Positions 11,130 to 23,426 of a stretch of 64,000 bases of DNA are shown one piece after another (the stretch's first letter is position 1; each line of letters begins with the position of its first letter). Under the pieces are notes generated by a model. The model made no database searches, was not told the DNA's origin, and worked only from the letters and a program-made list of their open reading frames with translations. Location of the stretch: contig CM072804.1 in NCBI GenBank assembly GCA_037013495.1, positions 36,310,501 through 36,374,500 on the forward strand. Direction: 5' to 3'. The translations under genes and the position numbers were made by a program. Origin of the DNA: Hippophae tibetana. Taxonomy: Eukaryota; Streptophyta; Magnoliopsida; Rosales; Elaeagnaceae.

Positions 11130-13165
11130 AAAAAAAACAAAAAAAAACCTACTAAAGATGCACAACTAGGTTTATTAAATACTCAAAAAAGAGACAATCT
11201 TTCCTAACCTATACTTTCTTTAATTTTGGTTTCACTATATCTTTAGAATTGAAATCAATTACCTTAGTCTTCATTGGCATGTTCTTGGATTTATCTTTAG
11301 ATTTCAAATTAATCCTAAATGAAGATGCAACATTCATGTGAGGTTGATGATAATTAGTCTTCGAATTAAATGTGTTGAATTTCACTTGCCTCTTTCAACC
11401 AACAAATTCATGCTTTTTAATAAAATTATTGGACATAATATGCATAGATGGATGATAATAGTGAGGCCTATAAATAAAAGCATGGAAAGGATTATCAATG
11501 TGGGTAGTACTTAACAAAAATCTACATGTGGACCTAGTATGACATTTCCTACCAAACTTAGCAGTTTTTCATTTTTTCAACTATAGGTGCCATGGTTCTT
11601 CATACATAAGTGTAACAGTAAGATAGAGTTATAAAGCCTTACACGTGTGGTTTTTGATGTTGAAGGTATGGATCCCTCATCCTTCTAACCAAGGCCATGT
11701 GTATCATTGAAGAAGAAGGGTTACAGGGTGTATCAAACTGAGTTATTTTTGAAGATGATGTCGTAGAGTGCACATTTATATAGCCTAGCCCTTTCTTATC
11801 TATAAAAGGTTTTCCATAGTTAAGAACCTTGTTTAGCTTTTTAGCTCTAATTGTTAGACTCTTCATGGATTCCTTTGATTTTTCTAGTTCTTACACAAGA
11901 TTCTTGTTTTACTATTTATGATTTGCAAGACTTGAATTCAAACCATCAACAAGTTTAGACAGTTTAATTTTTATTTTTCTATAATTGAGGAATTTGTTTC
12001 ATAGGATTTAACTTTATCATTTAGTTTGGTTACTTCTACAAGTAACAAATCCTTTTGTCTCTTGCAACCCACTAAATCTATAAACAGCTCATCAAGACTA
12101 TTAGTATTAAATTTATTGAGTAAATATTAAAAATAACATTCCTTATTGTTGGTCTTCTTGGAATGTCTGTTAATAGTTGTAGTAAATGTTAAATAGTTGG
12201 TGCTGCTATTTTCTGATTCTATCACTATTTTTTGATTCATTTGGATTTTCATTATCACTTTTTGAGTCACTAAGTGTAGCATTGAAAGCCTTTATAGTTC
12301 TCTTCTTTTTGTTAGCACATTCAGATGAAAAATGACCAATCCCATTACATTCAAAACATTTTGATCTAGTCGGTTTACTTTTCTTATCTTCAGAATTCAT
12401 AGGTTTGAGTTATCTTAGATTATGATCCCTTGAATGGCTTGCTTGTCATTTAGTCTATAAATTGTCATGGTTGATGATTTTCTTGAGTCTTTTGGCTAAG
12501 AGTTTCAATTATTCATCATCTTTATCATTATCAATACCACCAACATCAATCATGGTGATTTTGAAAGCGATACCTTTCTTCTTTTAGGTGCTAGAAAACT
12601 CATCACAAAAGTTTAAAGTAAGACAACAAGTTTCTCAATGCTTTCATCAATGGTAATGACTTTTGAATGAAATCAATCTGGTAATGAGTAAAACAAATGT
12701 CAAATCAACATGAATTCCTTAATTTTCTTTCCGAGATTGGAAGAGGTGCTAGCAATATCAAATAGTTACAAATAGAATTTAGAAAACAATTTAGTTTCTT
12801 CCATCCTAAGGTTTACAAACCTAGTGACTAAAATGAAAAGTTTAGTTCTTTTAACTTGTGTGGTGCCCTCATGGAAAACCTCTAAAGTATTCCAAGCATG
12901 TTTAGCAATATTAACATAAAAAAATATGAAGAAGCTTATAAGCGGACATAACACTAAAGATAGAATTAATTGTTTTGGTTCTAGTTACAACCAATTTTAT
13001 CTTCAATGGTTCATTCTTTACTAGGTTTAAGTGTGACAACATTATCTTTGGTTTACGTAAATGGTTAGAAACATTACTTATATCATCTTTCCAATATGGG
13101 TAATTATACCCATAAAAAAAGGAGTACAATTTGTAGATGAACCCTTTCCCAAATGATCCAAACAC
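11130..13165 (-). pseudogene. Copia gag remnant with CCHC zinc knuckle
   Basis: The minus strand encodes a CCHC knuckle CFECNGIGHFSSEC (within 12206-12400) followed by a Lys-rich and Asp/Asn/Ser-rich stretch. Further downstream is a KKLNKVLNYGKPFIDKKGLGY motif (about 11866-11780), found in the spacer between gag and protease of many plant Copia elements. The zinc knuckle packages element RNA in the virus-like particle. The gene is broken in several places. Nothing after it looks like a protease or pol. Confidence 0.7.
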
Positions 13166-13185
13166 TGAGAATATCTAGTGACTCA

Positions 13186-13197
13186 CTCTAATACCAA
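13186..13197 (-). other. Primer-binding site, tRNA-Met type
   Basis: The minus strand reads TTGGTATTAGAG directly inside the 5' LTR end (...CTTTCA at 13199). It is a slightly diverged form of the TGGTATCAGAGC site used by Copia elements. Confidence 0.8.
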
Positions 13198-13198
13198 T

Positions 13199-14679
13199 TG
13201 AAAGTTTATAGTTATGGATCTAATTAACCTATAGGGAGGTTAATAGGCAATTTTAAAATTATATCTAATTAAAAATTCACAAGTGGTCAGATATGCAATC
13301 ATATGTAAATAACATAAAGGTAAAAATAAATAAGAGCTTGACATATGATATTTTATGTGGAAACAACTTACATCACAACAATAACCTAAGAAGAAAACCA
13401 TCGGTCCACTGTCTATCTAACTATCTACCATGAAAATAAAGGTTTAATAAAAAGATCATGCCTTATACTACCCTCCAAGTTAAAGCCCCTAAAGTAGTCT
13501 ACTTACAAACTGTTACTTCTTTCACAGTCTCTACAAGATAGATATACTGATTCAGACCAATTTTCTTATAACATGAGTCACACAAGCAATCAAACCCGTT
13601 CAACAAAACATGAAATGTTAGCACAATAATATAAGTGCAAAGTGTGTCCTAGGGAAGTTTCAATAATGACAAACCCTAGCTAGAAGATTCAAGAATAAAT
13701 TAGTTAATTTAAATCATCTAGCAACCCTAGAACAAAAGTTGAAGAACAAGTTCAATAAAGATAGCTTCTTTAAAGTTGAATAATCAAATCAAATAATTAT
13801 GATCACTCACAAAATTATTTGATCCAAACATTCAAGAACCCAATCAAAAAGAATCTGTATAAATATATAATCATAATATCACAAAATAATAAGGCTTATT
13901 AATCAATCAAACATAACTACACAATGTTTGATAGATTAATCCAAGAAAGAAGCCTAAACAAGAAATTATTCAGGTTTTGTAAAATAATTTGATAGGGAGA
14001 AGGAGCACACAAACAATTAGAAGAATAGTATGAATATTGTTGTTTAAAATAAGGAGCATTTGGTTGCTTTGTATAGGGGAGGTGAAACCCTAATGCTAGG
14101 TTTAAGAGTAACTACTATTATGTCCCCTAAACAAACCATAGAGAAATAATTAATAGGGAAATATGGTAAAAGAACACTTTTGGCTTGAGTACACAAAAGG
14201 TTTTAAGTTGAAACCCTAGCTGCTCGATCAATCCAATCTAGGCTGGATTGATTAAACCTATAAGTTCCATCAATGAAAACCATTTTTGATCTATCTAGAA
14301 ATGATTAAAATAAATTCGAGACTAGGTAGATTGAACATGATTTATTCTTAATTAATCCATACCCTCAATTGATAGAACACAATTTGATCAATTAACACCA
14401 ATTTGCAAAATCAACCCTAGAGGATATAGATCATATATGATTGGTACTCAATCGATCAATCTACCACCTCGATTGATCGACCAGTATATATACCAAAGTT
14501 TCTAAGTATATATATAATATGTATTCCAACGTGATTAAAAACAAGTATACACCTAAATATATTGACTTGAAGCTTGAAAGCTTCTTTGGCTTGAATAGTA
14601 GACATGAAAATTCGCATATAAATTGGTTTACATTTAAACGTTTTGTTCACAAATATCATCAACACTCATAAACCTTACA
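13199..14679 (-). repeat. 5' LTR of the gag-only Copia element
   Basis: About 1481 bp with TG...CA ends, followed on the plus strand by the ATCTT duplication at 14680-14684. It pairs with the LTR at 7373-8829. Confidence 0.85.
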
Positions 14680-14684
14680 ATCTT
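14680..14684. repeat. Target-site duplication ATCTT, right copy
   Basis: Identical to 7368-7372 and immediately outside the LTR. Confidence 0.85.
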
Positions 14685-15270
14685 GTGGGGTGAAAAGATT
14701 ATTTTAAAATTCATAAACTTAAGTTACATTAAATATTGTTTAATTTAAAAATATATATTGTAATTTAAGAAGCCACCTATGTTCCTCAAGTAGGAAATTT
14801 TATTGTAATTGTCACAATTACTAATTGCATGCCTTCATTAAATTTTTTGGCACTCTCATCTAAATTTTTTTATTTTGATTTTGCATTTGATTAATCATAA
14901 TTTGAGAAATTTCACCTTTTATTTCCATATAATTTTTCAACATACAATAATACAATTAAGAAATGAAAACAAGTCAAAATTTTACATCAAAGTTTGAATA
15001 AAGATAAAATAATAGAGTAATAATAAAAAAAATCATAAAATTTATAATAATGAAAATAACACTCTAATAATATTGAATGAGGTCAAATGAATGTTGTTTA
15101 AAACTGAATGGATCTAAATAATCATATTTCAATTTGATGATGTCTAATTGATCGATGTTCAATGCAATATGAAGTTCTAGACTTTTTTTAATATACAAAT
15201 GGTTCTATTTTTATAATTATTAATTTTTAAAAATTTATTTTTACTATTGATTCAAAATAATAGTACAAGA
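14685..15270. other. Intergenic, AT-rich, nothing recognised
   Basis: This short spacer between two retrotransposons shows no coding frame or structured repeat. Confidence 0.5.
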
Positions 15271-15445
15271 TTGTATTTGAGTTAACAAATAGTTAGTTAT
15301 GAGGTGTAAAAAATCAATCCATATGTAATAGTATCACTAGCAAGAGTTTTGTATATATATCTAACACAAACTCAATAGTATCTCTCATCTAAATTCATTC
15401 TTAAGTTTGTTACAAGATTCTTTCCTCTCATTTCATTCTCGTGTA

Positions 15446-15457
15446 GGGTATCAGAGC
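15446..15457 (+). other. Primer-binding site of the Copia element
   Basis: GGGTATCAGAGC, one base off the canonical TGGTATCAGAGC, follows the presumptive LTR end GTGTA. Confidence 0.75.
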
Positions 15458-15599
15458 TAAGGATTTTAAGAATCAGGGAAGAGTTGAATAAAGATGTGAA
15501 TCAAATCTCCATTGGCGATAAAAATATAAACTCATATGAAAGTGACAAAGGTTTTAAAAGGAGGTAAAGCTTTGTGTACTAAGCAACTCACACAATTGA

Positions 15600-18500
15600 A
15601 AACATCTGTTTCACCAAAAAATGTTTCTATATGCATCAAAATCGATCAAAGTAACTTTCTCACCTAGAGAGATCAATTGTTGAGCTTGATCATGGCATAT
15701 GGTGTAGAGGATTTTTTCAATGGACAAAGAACTGAATGTTTAATATTTCTTGAAGTTATAAAAGTAGTTAATCATGAATATGTGTTCTTGACTAGAGTGA
15801 ATGATATTTTTAAGAGCATGATTTATAGTTTGATTTCAAGCAGCATGAATTCTATTATTTCAGTAAAGGAAACTACATTTGATGTGTGGAAAAGTCTAGA
15901 ATTGAATTTTTCATATTCTAAGAGCGCTATAGTTATGGAGTAAAGTTGCAGTTACAAAATTTTTGTAAGGATTCTCTCTATTAGTGACTATTTTAATAGG
16001 ATAAAAGGAATAGTTAATGAATTGGGAGGCATATGAAGGCATGTAGATGATGAAGACATAATTGTTACCATTAGTAATAGTTTGGGGAAAAGATAAAACC
16101 CTTGCAAGAGGTGAAGATTTAATATGTTTGATTTAGAAGAGATGAAGAACATGTTACTCTCTTATGAAAGTCTTTTATCTTAACAGGAAAGGATTGGGGA
16201 TAGTTTGGTTTGTTAAGCTAATCTTGTTGTGAACAAGAACAAAGGAAATTCATGATATTTGAATAACAATAATGGCATAAAAAAATTTGAAGGTGATTGA
16301 AACAAACATTAATAGAGGAAAAGGTCATGGTATCCAATGTCAATTTTTCTATAAGATAGGTCATGTTTCTTCTTAATGTTATTCAATGAAGAACTTGCTT
16401 TCTGATCATAATAACAATGCTGGTGGGTGAGGTCAAGAAGCTAGTGCATTTGTGGCTTTTTCTAGAGAGTCAGGAAGTATTGGAGACAATTCTTAGGTAT
16501 TCTCTTGTGGTGATACTCATCATGTTATTAATGATGCAGGAAATCCATCAAATATCTCTGAATACACTAGATCAAATGGAGTTCAAATTGGAAATGGTGA
16601 TAAAGTTCCTATAAAAATCACTGGTTCTAATCTTTTATCTAGTATCATAGTAATGTTTTGCATTTGAATAATGTTTTGCATGTGCTTGTTATTACTACAA
16701 AGCTTGTGTCTGCTTATAAACTTTGTAAAGATAATTGTGTATTCATTGAAATTCATGAAAATTGTTTCTTTGCTAAGGACAATTATATGAAGAAAATCCT
16801 AATCCAAGGATTGATGGATAATGGCTTGTATAAATTAATGGAAAATGTACCTAAAGTCTCTATGTAGACTGGCGAAAGAGTCACCTTACTAACCTCTAGC
16901 TCAATTTTACATGACATCCTTGGTCATGCATAACAACTTATTGTAGAGAAAGTGTTCAATTCTTGTGGAATAAGTGCATCTCCTAATACACATAAAAACC
17001 CTGTCTATATTGCTTATGCCAGGGCAAGGTCTCATAGACTTCCTTATGTTTCAAATCATGTAAATGCTAGTAAATCTTTTGATTTTTTGTACATTGACAT
17101 TTGGAGATCTTCTCTTAATCTTGGTTTTAAAGGTGAAAAATATTTTGTTCTTATAGAGGATTATTTCACTATATTTTAATGGATTTATTTTCTTGAAACT
17201 AGAGATCAAGAATTGTCTATTTTTATTAAATTTAAAGCAATGATTCAATGTTAATTTAGTACATATATTAAAAAGGTTCAATATGATAGAGTATCTAAAT
17301 TTTAACCTTTCATTCATTTGATTGATTCTTATGGTGTGATCTTTAGGGTCACTTGTCCTCATTCATCTCCTCAATATAGGATGCTTGAGTCTAGAAATTT
17401 TAGCATTGTTGATATTGGACTCAATTTTTTGTTCAAATCTAGTGTTCCTATTATGTATTGACTATTTGATTTTCAAATTTTTGTATATACATTAAATAAA
17501 CTTCCTTATGAAATTTTTCATTTTTAGTCACCATATTTGTTGTTTTTTTCTAAGAAACTAGATTATGGTTGTCTCATGATTTTTAGACGATTATGCTTTC
17601 CATACCTAAGACCATATATTAAAATAAATTTCAAGCTCATTCTATGGTGTGTACTTTTCTTAGTTATGCTTCTAACCAACATGGTTATATTTGTCTTGAC
17701 ATGACAACTCACAAAATTTTAGTTAATAGAAATGTGGTGTTTCATGGATCTGAGTTTCCTTTTAGCCAAAAGCTTGTTTTGTCTAGTTTTACATTTCATA
17801 CAAAGTTACCTTTTTCAACTTTACATGTCCCAAGTTGACATTTATCTATTGGTGTTTGAAAGACTTCACAGCCTAGTATTTGTGCATCGTTTGTGCTATA
17901 GTCCAATCTAGTAAACCACCTATAAGTCCTCAATGCTTGGCGAATGAATCACCTCATTTCATAACTTTTGTGTAAGATAGTCTTACACATCCTTTTTATC
18001 TTCTTAGCTCCTTGTTGCCTTGTGGTTCTCACACCTTCGTCTCTACTCATGCCTCTTTCTTAAACTTGTCTTATTATACTCTAATGTCTCTCATTCTTCT
18101 TCTAAGTCTGCTTCTGGTATGGCTATTCCATGTTCTTCTCCACCTAGTATATTTCTTGGGTTGGCTCTACAATCTCTTCCTTCTCTTGGTAATATCCACC
18201 ATATGGTCACACATAGTAATATAGGAAATTTGTATCCAAAGGTGTTTTCAACAACTAAGTTTTTTATTGCCCCTAAAAAATTCCATAAGGTTGTGTACAT
18301 CTTGAATGAATACAAACTATGCAAATGGAGTATGTTTCACTTATGTGTAATAAGGCATGGAGTTCTGTTGATCTTCCACCTAAGGACAAAGTTATAGTAA
18401 CCTTTAGGTCTATAGGACTAAGGAGAACCAAATGCTACTCTTGACAAGTATAAAGCAAGGTTGGCAGTTTAAGGGTATCTATAAACACTTGTTTCAGATT

Positions 18501-19740
18501 TCATTGAGAAATTTAGTCTAGTAGTAAAAATGACATCTTTGAGAATCATACTACCATTTACATTACATTTTGGTTGGAGCATTAAGCATCTTGATATCAA
18601 TAATTCTTTCTTATAATGATGATCTTGAAGAGGATGTGTTCCTGAACCAAACACTTGGTTTTGAGGACATTCATCATTCAAATAAGGTTTGTAAGCTTCA
18701 CAAGGCTCTATATTGACTCAAATAGGCTCCCCGAGACTACTTTCATAAACATCAAACATGTTTGCACTCATGGCGTTTTGTTAACACTATGAGTGACATA
18801 AGCTTATTTCTATGCAGATCCAGTTCAAGTGTGATGTTTTTTCTTGTTTATGTCGATGTTGTAATTTTTATTGAGTCTCATACTTTATAGTTACACTAGC
18901 TTGTGGTGAATTTGGATGAAGCTTTTACTTTAAAGGATTTGGACGAATTTTTTGCTTTAAAAGATTTAGGGTATCTCAAGTTTTTTCTTGGATTAGAAGT
19001 TACTACCTATTCTTTTGTTTCCATCTTAACCAAACCAAGTTTATTCATAAGTTTCTTAAGAGGGATGGTTTCTAGTCTTCTAAGGTAGCTAATTCTTCTA
19101 TGGTTTGTCATAGTGTGCTTAGAAATCTAATGGCCTTCCTTTGACTGATTCTTCTCAATTTCGTAGTTTTGTTAGTGTTATGTTATGTAGTATTGTGTTA
19201 TTACTAGACCTGACATTTTTTTATTGTGAGTAGGCTTTGTCAAATTATTATAGCCCAAATGACGTACATTTTATGGTAGCTAAACATATGCTATGCTATC
19301 TCAAGAGTTCCTCTTAGGTAGGCCTTATCTTATTTAAACCTCAAGTTTTGGATCTTGTTAGTTATATTGATTTAGATTGAGCTTCATGCCTTAATTGATG
19401 TTAGAAGAAGTGAAATTGGTTATTTATTTTTCTTTAGTGGGAACTTGGTATCCTAGAAATCCTGTAAACAACTTGTGATTTCTTGATCCTCGACTAAATT
19501 TGAGTATAGATCTCTTGTAGGAGGAGTAATTGAGATTGTGTGGATCAAATCTATATTTTCTGAATTAGGAGTAAACTTACAAGGTCTTCCTAAAAATTTT
19601 TTCTTCTTCCTAATATTAGTGCTTTGCATATATCATGAAATCCAAATCAACATGTTCATACTAAACATATTGAAATTGATTACCATTTTGTGAGGGATCA
19701 ATTTCTCAACAAAACATTATGCATCGAACACTATAGATCA
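15600..19740 (+). pseudogene. Copia gag-pol remnant
   Basis: Recognisable stretches in order are a gag segment (EDFFNGQRTE and the TFDVWKSLELNFS stretch), the integrase core (DIWRSSLNLGFKGEKYFVL), the RT segment with LKDLGYLKFFLGLEV and the RNase H tail (TKHIEIDYHFVRDQFLNKTL). The order is Copia. It is heavily decayed, with many breaks and no residual coding ability. Confidence 0.8.
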
Positions 19741-19852
19741 GAATATCAACAAACCATACTGTTCAGTATTGGTGTTGGTTTGCATAGTGAGAAGGGCAAC
19801 TTGCTTGGTCAGTTGAACAAGTTGTTGTTGAACTTCATTGTTGGAATCGATT

Positions 19853-20570
19853 TCATGAACTCCAGCTTTTCTCACTCGTGAGCTTTTCTGTTGAACGTCT
19901 CTGAGGTAGTCTTTTCTCCCATTGCTCCTCCTGCAGCGTTGTCAACAATGAACTGACATTGTTGTGTAAGTCCATCGTAAAAGAATTGGTTCTGCAACTG
20001 CAGGGGAAAGCTGTGATGGGGACATTGAGTGAGAAACATTTTGAACCTATCCCAAGCTTCATGGAATGGTTCTCCTTCCATCTGAGAGACAGTAGCAATC
20101 TTTCCTCTCAACTCTGATGTTTTTTGGTGGGAATAGAATTTTCCCATGAATTTATTATAAATGTTCTCCCATGTCATCAAAGAACCTGGGGGAAGTGACA
20201 TTAACCAAGCTTTGGCCTTATCCTTTAAAGTGGAGGGGAAACATCTCATTCGAAGTTGATCCTCGTTTAGAATACCGAGGGGGAAGGTTTGGACCGTAGC
20301 ATAGAAGTCTCTAATGAAGGAAAGAGAATCTTCATTAGGCAGCCCACAAAAGGAAGGAAGCATAGAAAAATGAATATTGCTTAGCTCATAATTTCGAGCA
20401 ACCTCACCCAGCTGGATAGCGGCAGTTGCGGTGCCAATCACTGGTCTTGCAAACTCTTTCATGGTGGTTTCCCTCACATGTTGGTTTTCTTCCATTTCTT
20501 TTGGTTCCAGTAAAGGATTAAGGCTTGGTTCTAAAACAGGTTGATGATTGGAATCCAATCTTGTTGACAC
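19853..20570 (-). pseudogene. Athila-like gag N-terminal part
   Basis: About 230 residues with the retrotransposon gag fold signature: LPSFCGLPNEDSLSFIRDF, LRMRCFPSTLKDKAKAWL, SLPPGSLMTWENIYNKFMGK, EGEPFHEAWDRFKMFLTQCP and DNAAGGA. The order and spacing match plant Athila-group (non-chromodomain Gypsy) gag proteins, which form the particle shell. Only the first part of the polyprotein is present. Nothing after about 19853 can be assigned to the same element. Confidence 0.85.
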
Positions 20571-21588
20571 TTGTTTAAATTTATGAATATTATTTACATA
20601 TGGTGTAAGGGGTTTCCTAAGGATCTCCTACCACGCATATACTATTGAAAACGTAAATTTAAATCTCCTATCAAGAAAAATAATAACCACACAAAAATTT
20701 AGAGAAAATTTACATGGTATTTAATACAAAACACTAAACAAAACTAGTTAAACCCTAAGTCAAATTTTCATGGTATTTAATACAAAACAAAGTTTAAATT
20801 TTATTTATTTGTTTTTAAATTTTATTTATTTCATGTTTTTTTTGTTATTTTAAGATAAAATAACATAATCAGTATTAACCAAGAGTACTCCCAAGAAAGA
20901 ATGGTAGTGCAAAGGCTCCTTAAAAACCATCGTCCTAGACAGAACAACGTTCCCAGGAAAGACTAGTGGCACAAAGGCTTCCAAGAACTAGTCTCCTAGA
21001 CATAACTCCCTTAGATCTTTACTTTTCATGCTATTAAGTTAATTAAGTTAAGTTAAGTCAAAATTTAAGTTAATAAAAATGTATGTTATATAAGTTAATC
21101 AAAATCTAAGTTAATTAAGTTTTTTTTTAAACTAAGTTGATTAAGTAAAATGAAAAATTAAATTATTAAAAACCTAAGTTTAATTAAGTTAAACAAAAAT
21201 TAAGATAAAAAAAACTTAAGTTACTATTCACGCTATAATTTTTATTAATATTTTTTTTATTTTTAAATTTTTTTTAATAAATGGTAAGTTTGTTTTTTAC
21301 TATTAACACTATAATTTTTATTTATTTATTTATTTTACTATTCATGAATAGTAAATTTTTTTTACTATTAAAGCTATAATTTTATTTATTTATTTTTTTA
21401 TCTTAAATTTTTTTTTACTATTTCTTATGAAATTTGAAAAAAATATTTTATTTTTTTATTTCTTATAAAATTTGAAATTTTTTAATTTTTAATTTTATTT
21501 ATTTTTTTATTTTTTTAAAAAAATCACAATTATTTACAAAACAAAATGTTTTTTAAAATTTTGATAAACAATTTAAAAATGTTATTCC
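20571..21588 (-). other. AT-rich untranslated leader of the Athila-like element
   Basis: Long A- and T-runs and short tandem motifs (TTAAGTTAAG near 21035-21055; repeated TTTACTATT...TTTATTTATTTATT near 21290-21420) lie between the primer site and gag. No coding frame is seen. Long low-complexity leaders are common in this clade. Confidence 0.6.
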
Positions 21589-21608
21589 TTCCTCGGCAAC
21601 GACGCCAA
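21589..21608 (-). other. Primer-binding site, tRNA-Asp type
   Basis: The minus strand reads TTGGCGTCGTTGCCGAGGAA just inside the LTR end. This is a known plant Gypsy primer site with one or two changes. Confidence 0.85.
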
Positions 21609-21613
21609 AAACT

Positions 21614-23426
21614 TGATGAACGAAAACCGGCATCGCCGATTCTACCAATACTTTGATTTTATATTTATAAAATTCTCGCAAGTACACGAATAATTTTGTA
21701 GAAAATAATAAGTATACTCCCAAGGTCGATCTAAGGAAGGAATATATGTGGTTTTTAATTTATTATTCAAACTTTTAAAAATGAAATTAAATCCTAAGCA
21801 TCCTGTCACGATAGTTTGGTTTTTATGTTTCTAATCTAATAACATAAAAATAAACATAGATAAAGATAAAGATTCAATAAACATTTATGCAAAATTTATC
21901 ATTTCTAATAGTGGAGTATTTATGGATATAATAACTAGTTAATTATGCTTGCTTATATTATTTAGGTTATTAAAGATATGAATTGATATTTATTGATTAT
22001 CCCTTTTTTATATGAATACCACATTTGGTGGGGTTAGATATTCTTTGTTAAATAAACAAATCAATTAACACCTATGGGTGGGGTTGATAACTAATTTGGT
22101 TAATTAAATTAATTCCTTTTTTCTAAGAGATTGAGAATGAAACATTTAAATGCCACCTTTGGTGGGGTTAGATAGTTTAAACTTTATTCAAGGTGTCCAA
22201 ATTAAACCTAAGAATTTAATTATCCGAGTACTAACTTTCAAGTTTTAAAACCACTACTGAAAACATGTTTTCAATACATTTTCACATAATAATTCTTATA
22301 AAAACTTTAGAAATAGAGCTTCACTCTAACTACCAGGCGATTGTACCAACAAATAAAAGAACACTACTCTAAATTAGACCAGATAACTAAACCTTAAAAT
22401 CTAATTTTCAGATTTAAGTTTGTAATGAAAAATAATATATTTCTCTCTAACATTCTTCATATAAAATCTTGAATACAAATAAAATCAATTCATTTTAGAG
22501 ATTTTTACCTATTTAATATTTCGCATGTATAACAACGTTATTATTATATCATGTTTACAAACAGCCAGCAATGTTAAATTTAATCACACACAAATTAAAT
22601 ATAACATATAAGAATAAAGCATAAAAAATAACTATAAAGAAAATAAAATCTTTACAGTACTTCGATGTTATTCCCGTTGTTGGAAAACCTCCAAACGGAA
22701 TTTGCACTACCATTTATTAAATCAAAAGCAAATAAATTACAAAAACATAACTAGTTCTGAGGTGTGTTTGATTAACTAAGAAAAGCTAAAAACTAATAAA
22801 TGAGAGAAAGAAAGAGAAGAGAAGATATGTTTTGAGGTGTGTTTGATTATGAAGAGAATGGGGGTATTTATAGGTGAGGATGAGAAGAAAAAGTGGGTGA
22901 AAAAATGATGAAAATGTAGAGTGGTGAATGATGATGTCATTTGATGACGTCAACATGATGTGGGGGCGGCTGCGTGCGGATTGTGGCACAGACGGCAATT
23001 GCGCGCGTGGAGTGGAGCTGGGGCGTGCACATGCACGTGTGGAAAGAGGAAGGGTGCGCGCGGGACTGGGCACAGGCCCGCGCAGAGCTCGGCGTGGCGC
23101 GGTACGGTTGAGCGGCTCGGCGGTGCATTTTCCTCCTTTTTTCCATTTTTGACCTTTTCGACCCATTTTGTCCAATTTTTCTATTTTTGTTGACTTTTTC
23201 TCATTTATTTTATGAATATATTTGTGATGTATTGCCTCCAGTATTTCTCTTTGAGTCTTTAAGATATATTTTTAAGCAAAAATACCTAAAAAACAATAAA
23301 AATACCCATGATTCTGAAAAGATAAATATATATAAATATATGATAAAATCATATAAACATATATATTTTTAATCAATTAATGTGCATAAAATCATGGTAA
23401 TTTTAGTGCTTTTTAAGCACTCATCA
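21614..23426 (-). repeat. 5' LTR of the Athila-like element (reference copy, 1813 bp)
   Basis: Begins TGATGAGTGCTTAAAAAGCA on the minus strand and ends ...TTCATCA at 21614. It contains a GC-rich island (about 22960-23120) in U3, then a TATA box, then AT-rich R/U5. The terminal GATGAGTGCTT and TTCATCA form a short inverted repeat. Confidence 0.85.
22863..22873 (-). promoter_or_regulatory. LTR TATA box
   Basis: The minus strand reads CTATAAATACC followed by CCCATTCTC. The same box is kept in the copy at 49087-49097, downstream of the GC-rich island in the direction of transcription. Confidence 0.6.

Larger units (their letters stand above)
7373..14679 (-). mobile_element. Whole-looking Copia-type element, apparently gag-only, with a nested solo LTR
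   Basis: Minus-strand element with 5' LTR 13199-14679, tRNA-Met-type primer site 13186-13197, gag remnant about 13165-11130, non-coding 3' internal region, polypurine tract 8830-8841 and 3' LTR 7373-8829, flanked by ATCTT duplications. The polypurine tract and the primer site place it in the Copia group. No protease, integrase, reverse transcriptase or RNase H is recognisable in the internal region. Once the nested LTR at 9843-10970 is discounted, the internal region is only about 3.2 kb. It is therefore a non-autonomous, gag-bearing derivative that depended on another element's pol. The two LTRs look roughly 80-85% alike by eye, so the insertion is old. The gag is broken in several places. 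Confidence 0.85.
15271..19760 (+). mobile_element. Copia retrotransposon, 5' LTR to RNase H, right end lost
   Basis: Plus-strand fossil with a short LTR (about 15271-15445, TATA near 15350) and a tRNA-Met-type primer site at 15446-15457. A gag region follows (about 15600-16400, with a CxxC knuckle-like stretch near 16345), then integrase (the LYIDIWRSSLNLGFKGEKYF stretch near 17085-17145), reverse transcriptase (about 18380-19100) and RNase H ending with HTKHIEIDYHFVRDQFL near 19665-19710. Integrase ahead of RT defines Copia. It is broken at many places. The right end abuts an Athila-like element at about 19765, and no 3' LTR is present. Confidence 0.85.
19765..23426 (-). mobile_element. Athila-like Ty3/Gypsy retrotransposon, 5' portion (LTR, leader, gag)
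   Basis: Minus-strand fossil with 5' LTR 21614-23426, tRNA-Asp-type primer site 21589-21608, a ~1-kb AT-rich leader and a gag start at 20570 running down to about 19853. Pol is absent because the element is cut where it meets the Copia element at about 19765. LTR copies of the same family occur at 31308-33053, 34403-36206 and 47964-49685, and diverged copies at 33580-34127, 36207-37342 and 40060-41330. Confidence 0.85.

Noticed and set aside
22786-23193. Several overlapping open frames on both strands (Arg/Ala-rich)
   Set aside because: They all lie in the GC-rich U3 island of the Athila LTR. Low stop density there comes from base composition. No protein family is recognisable.
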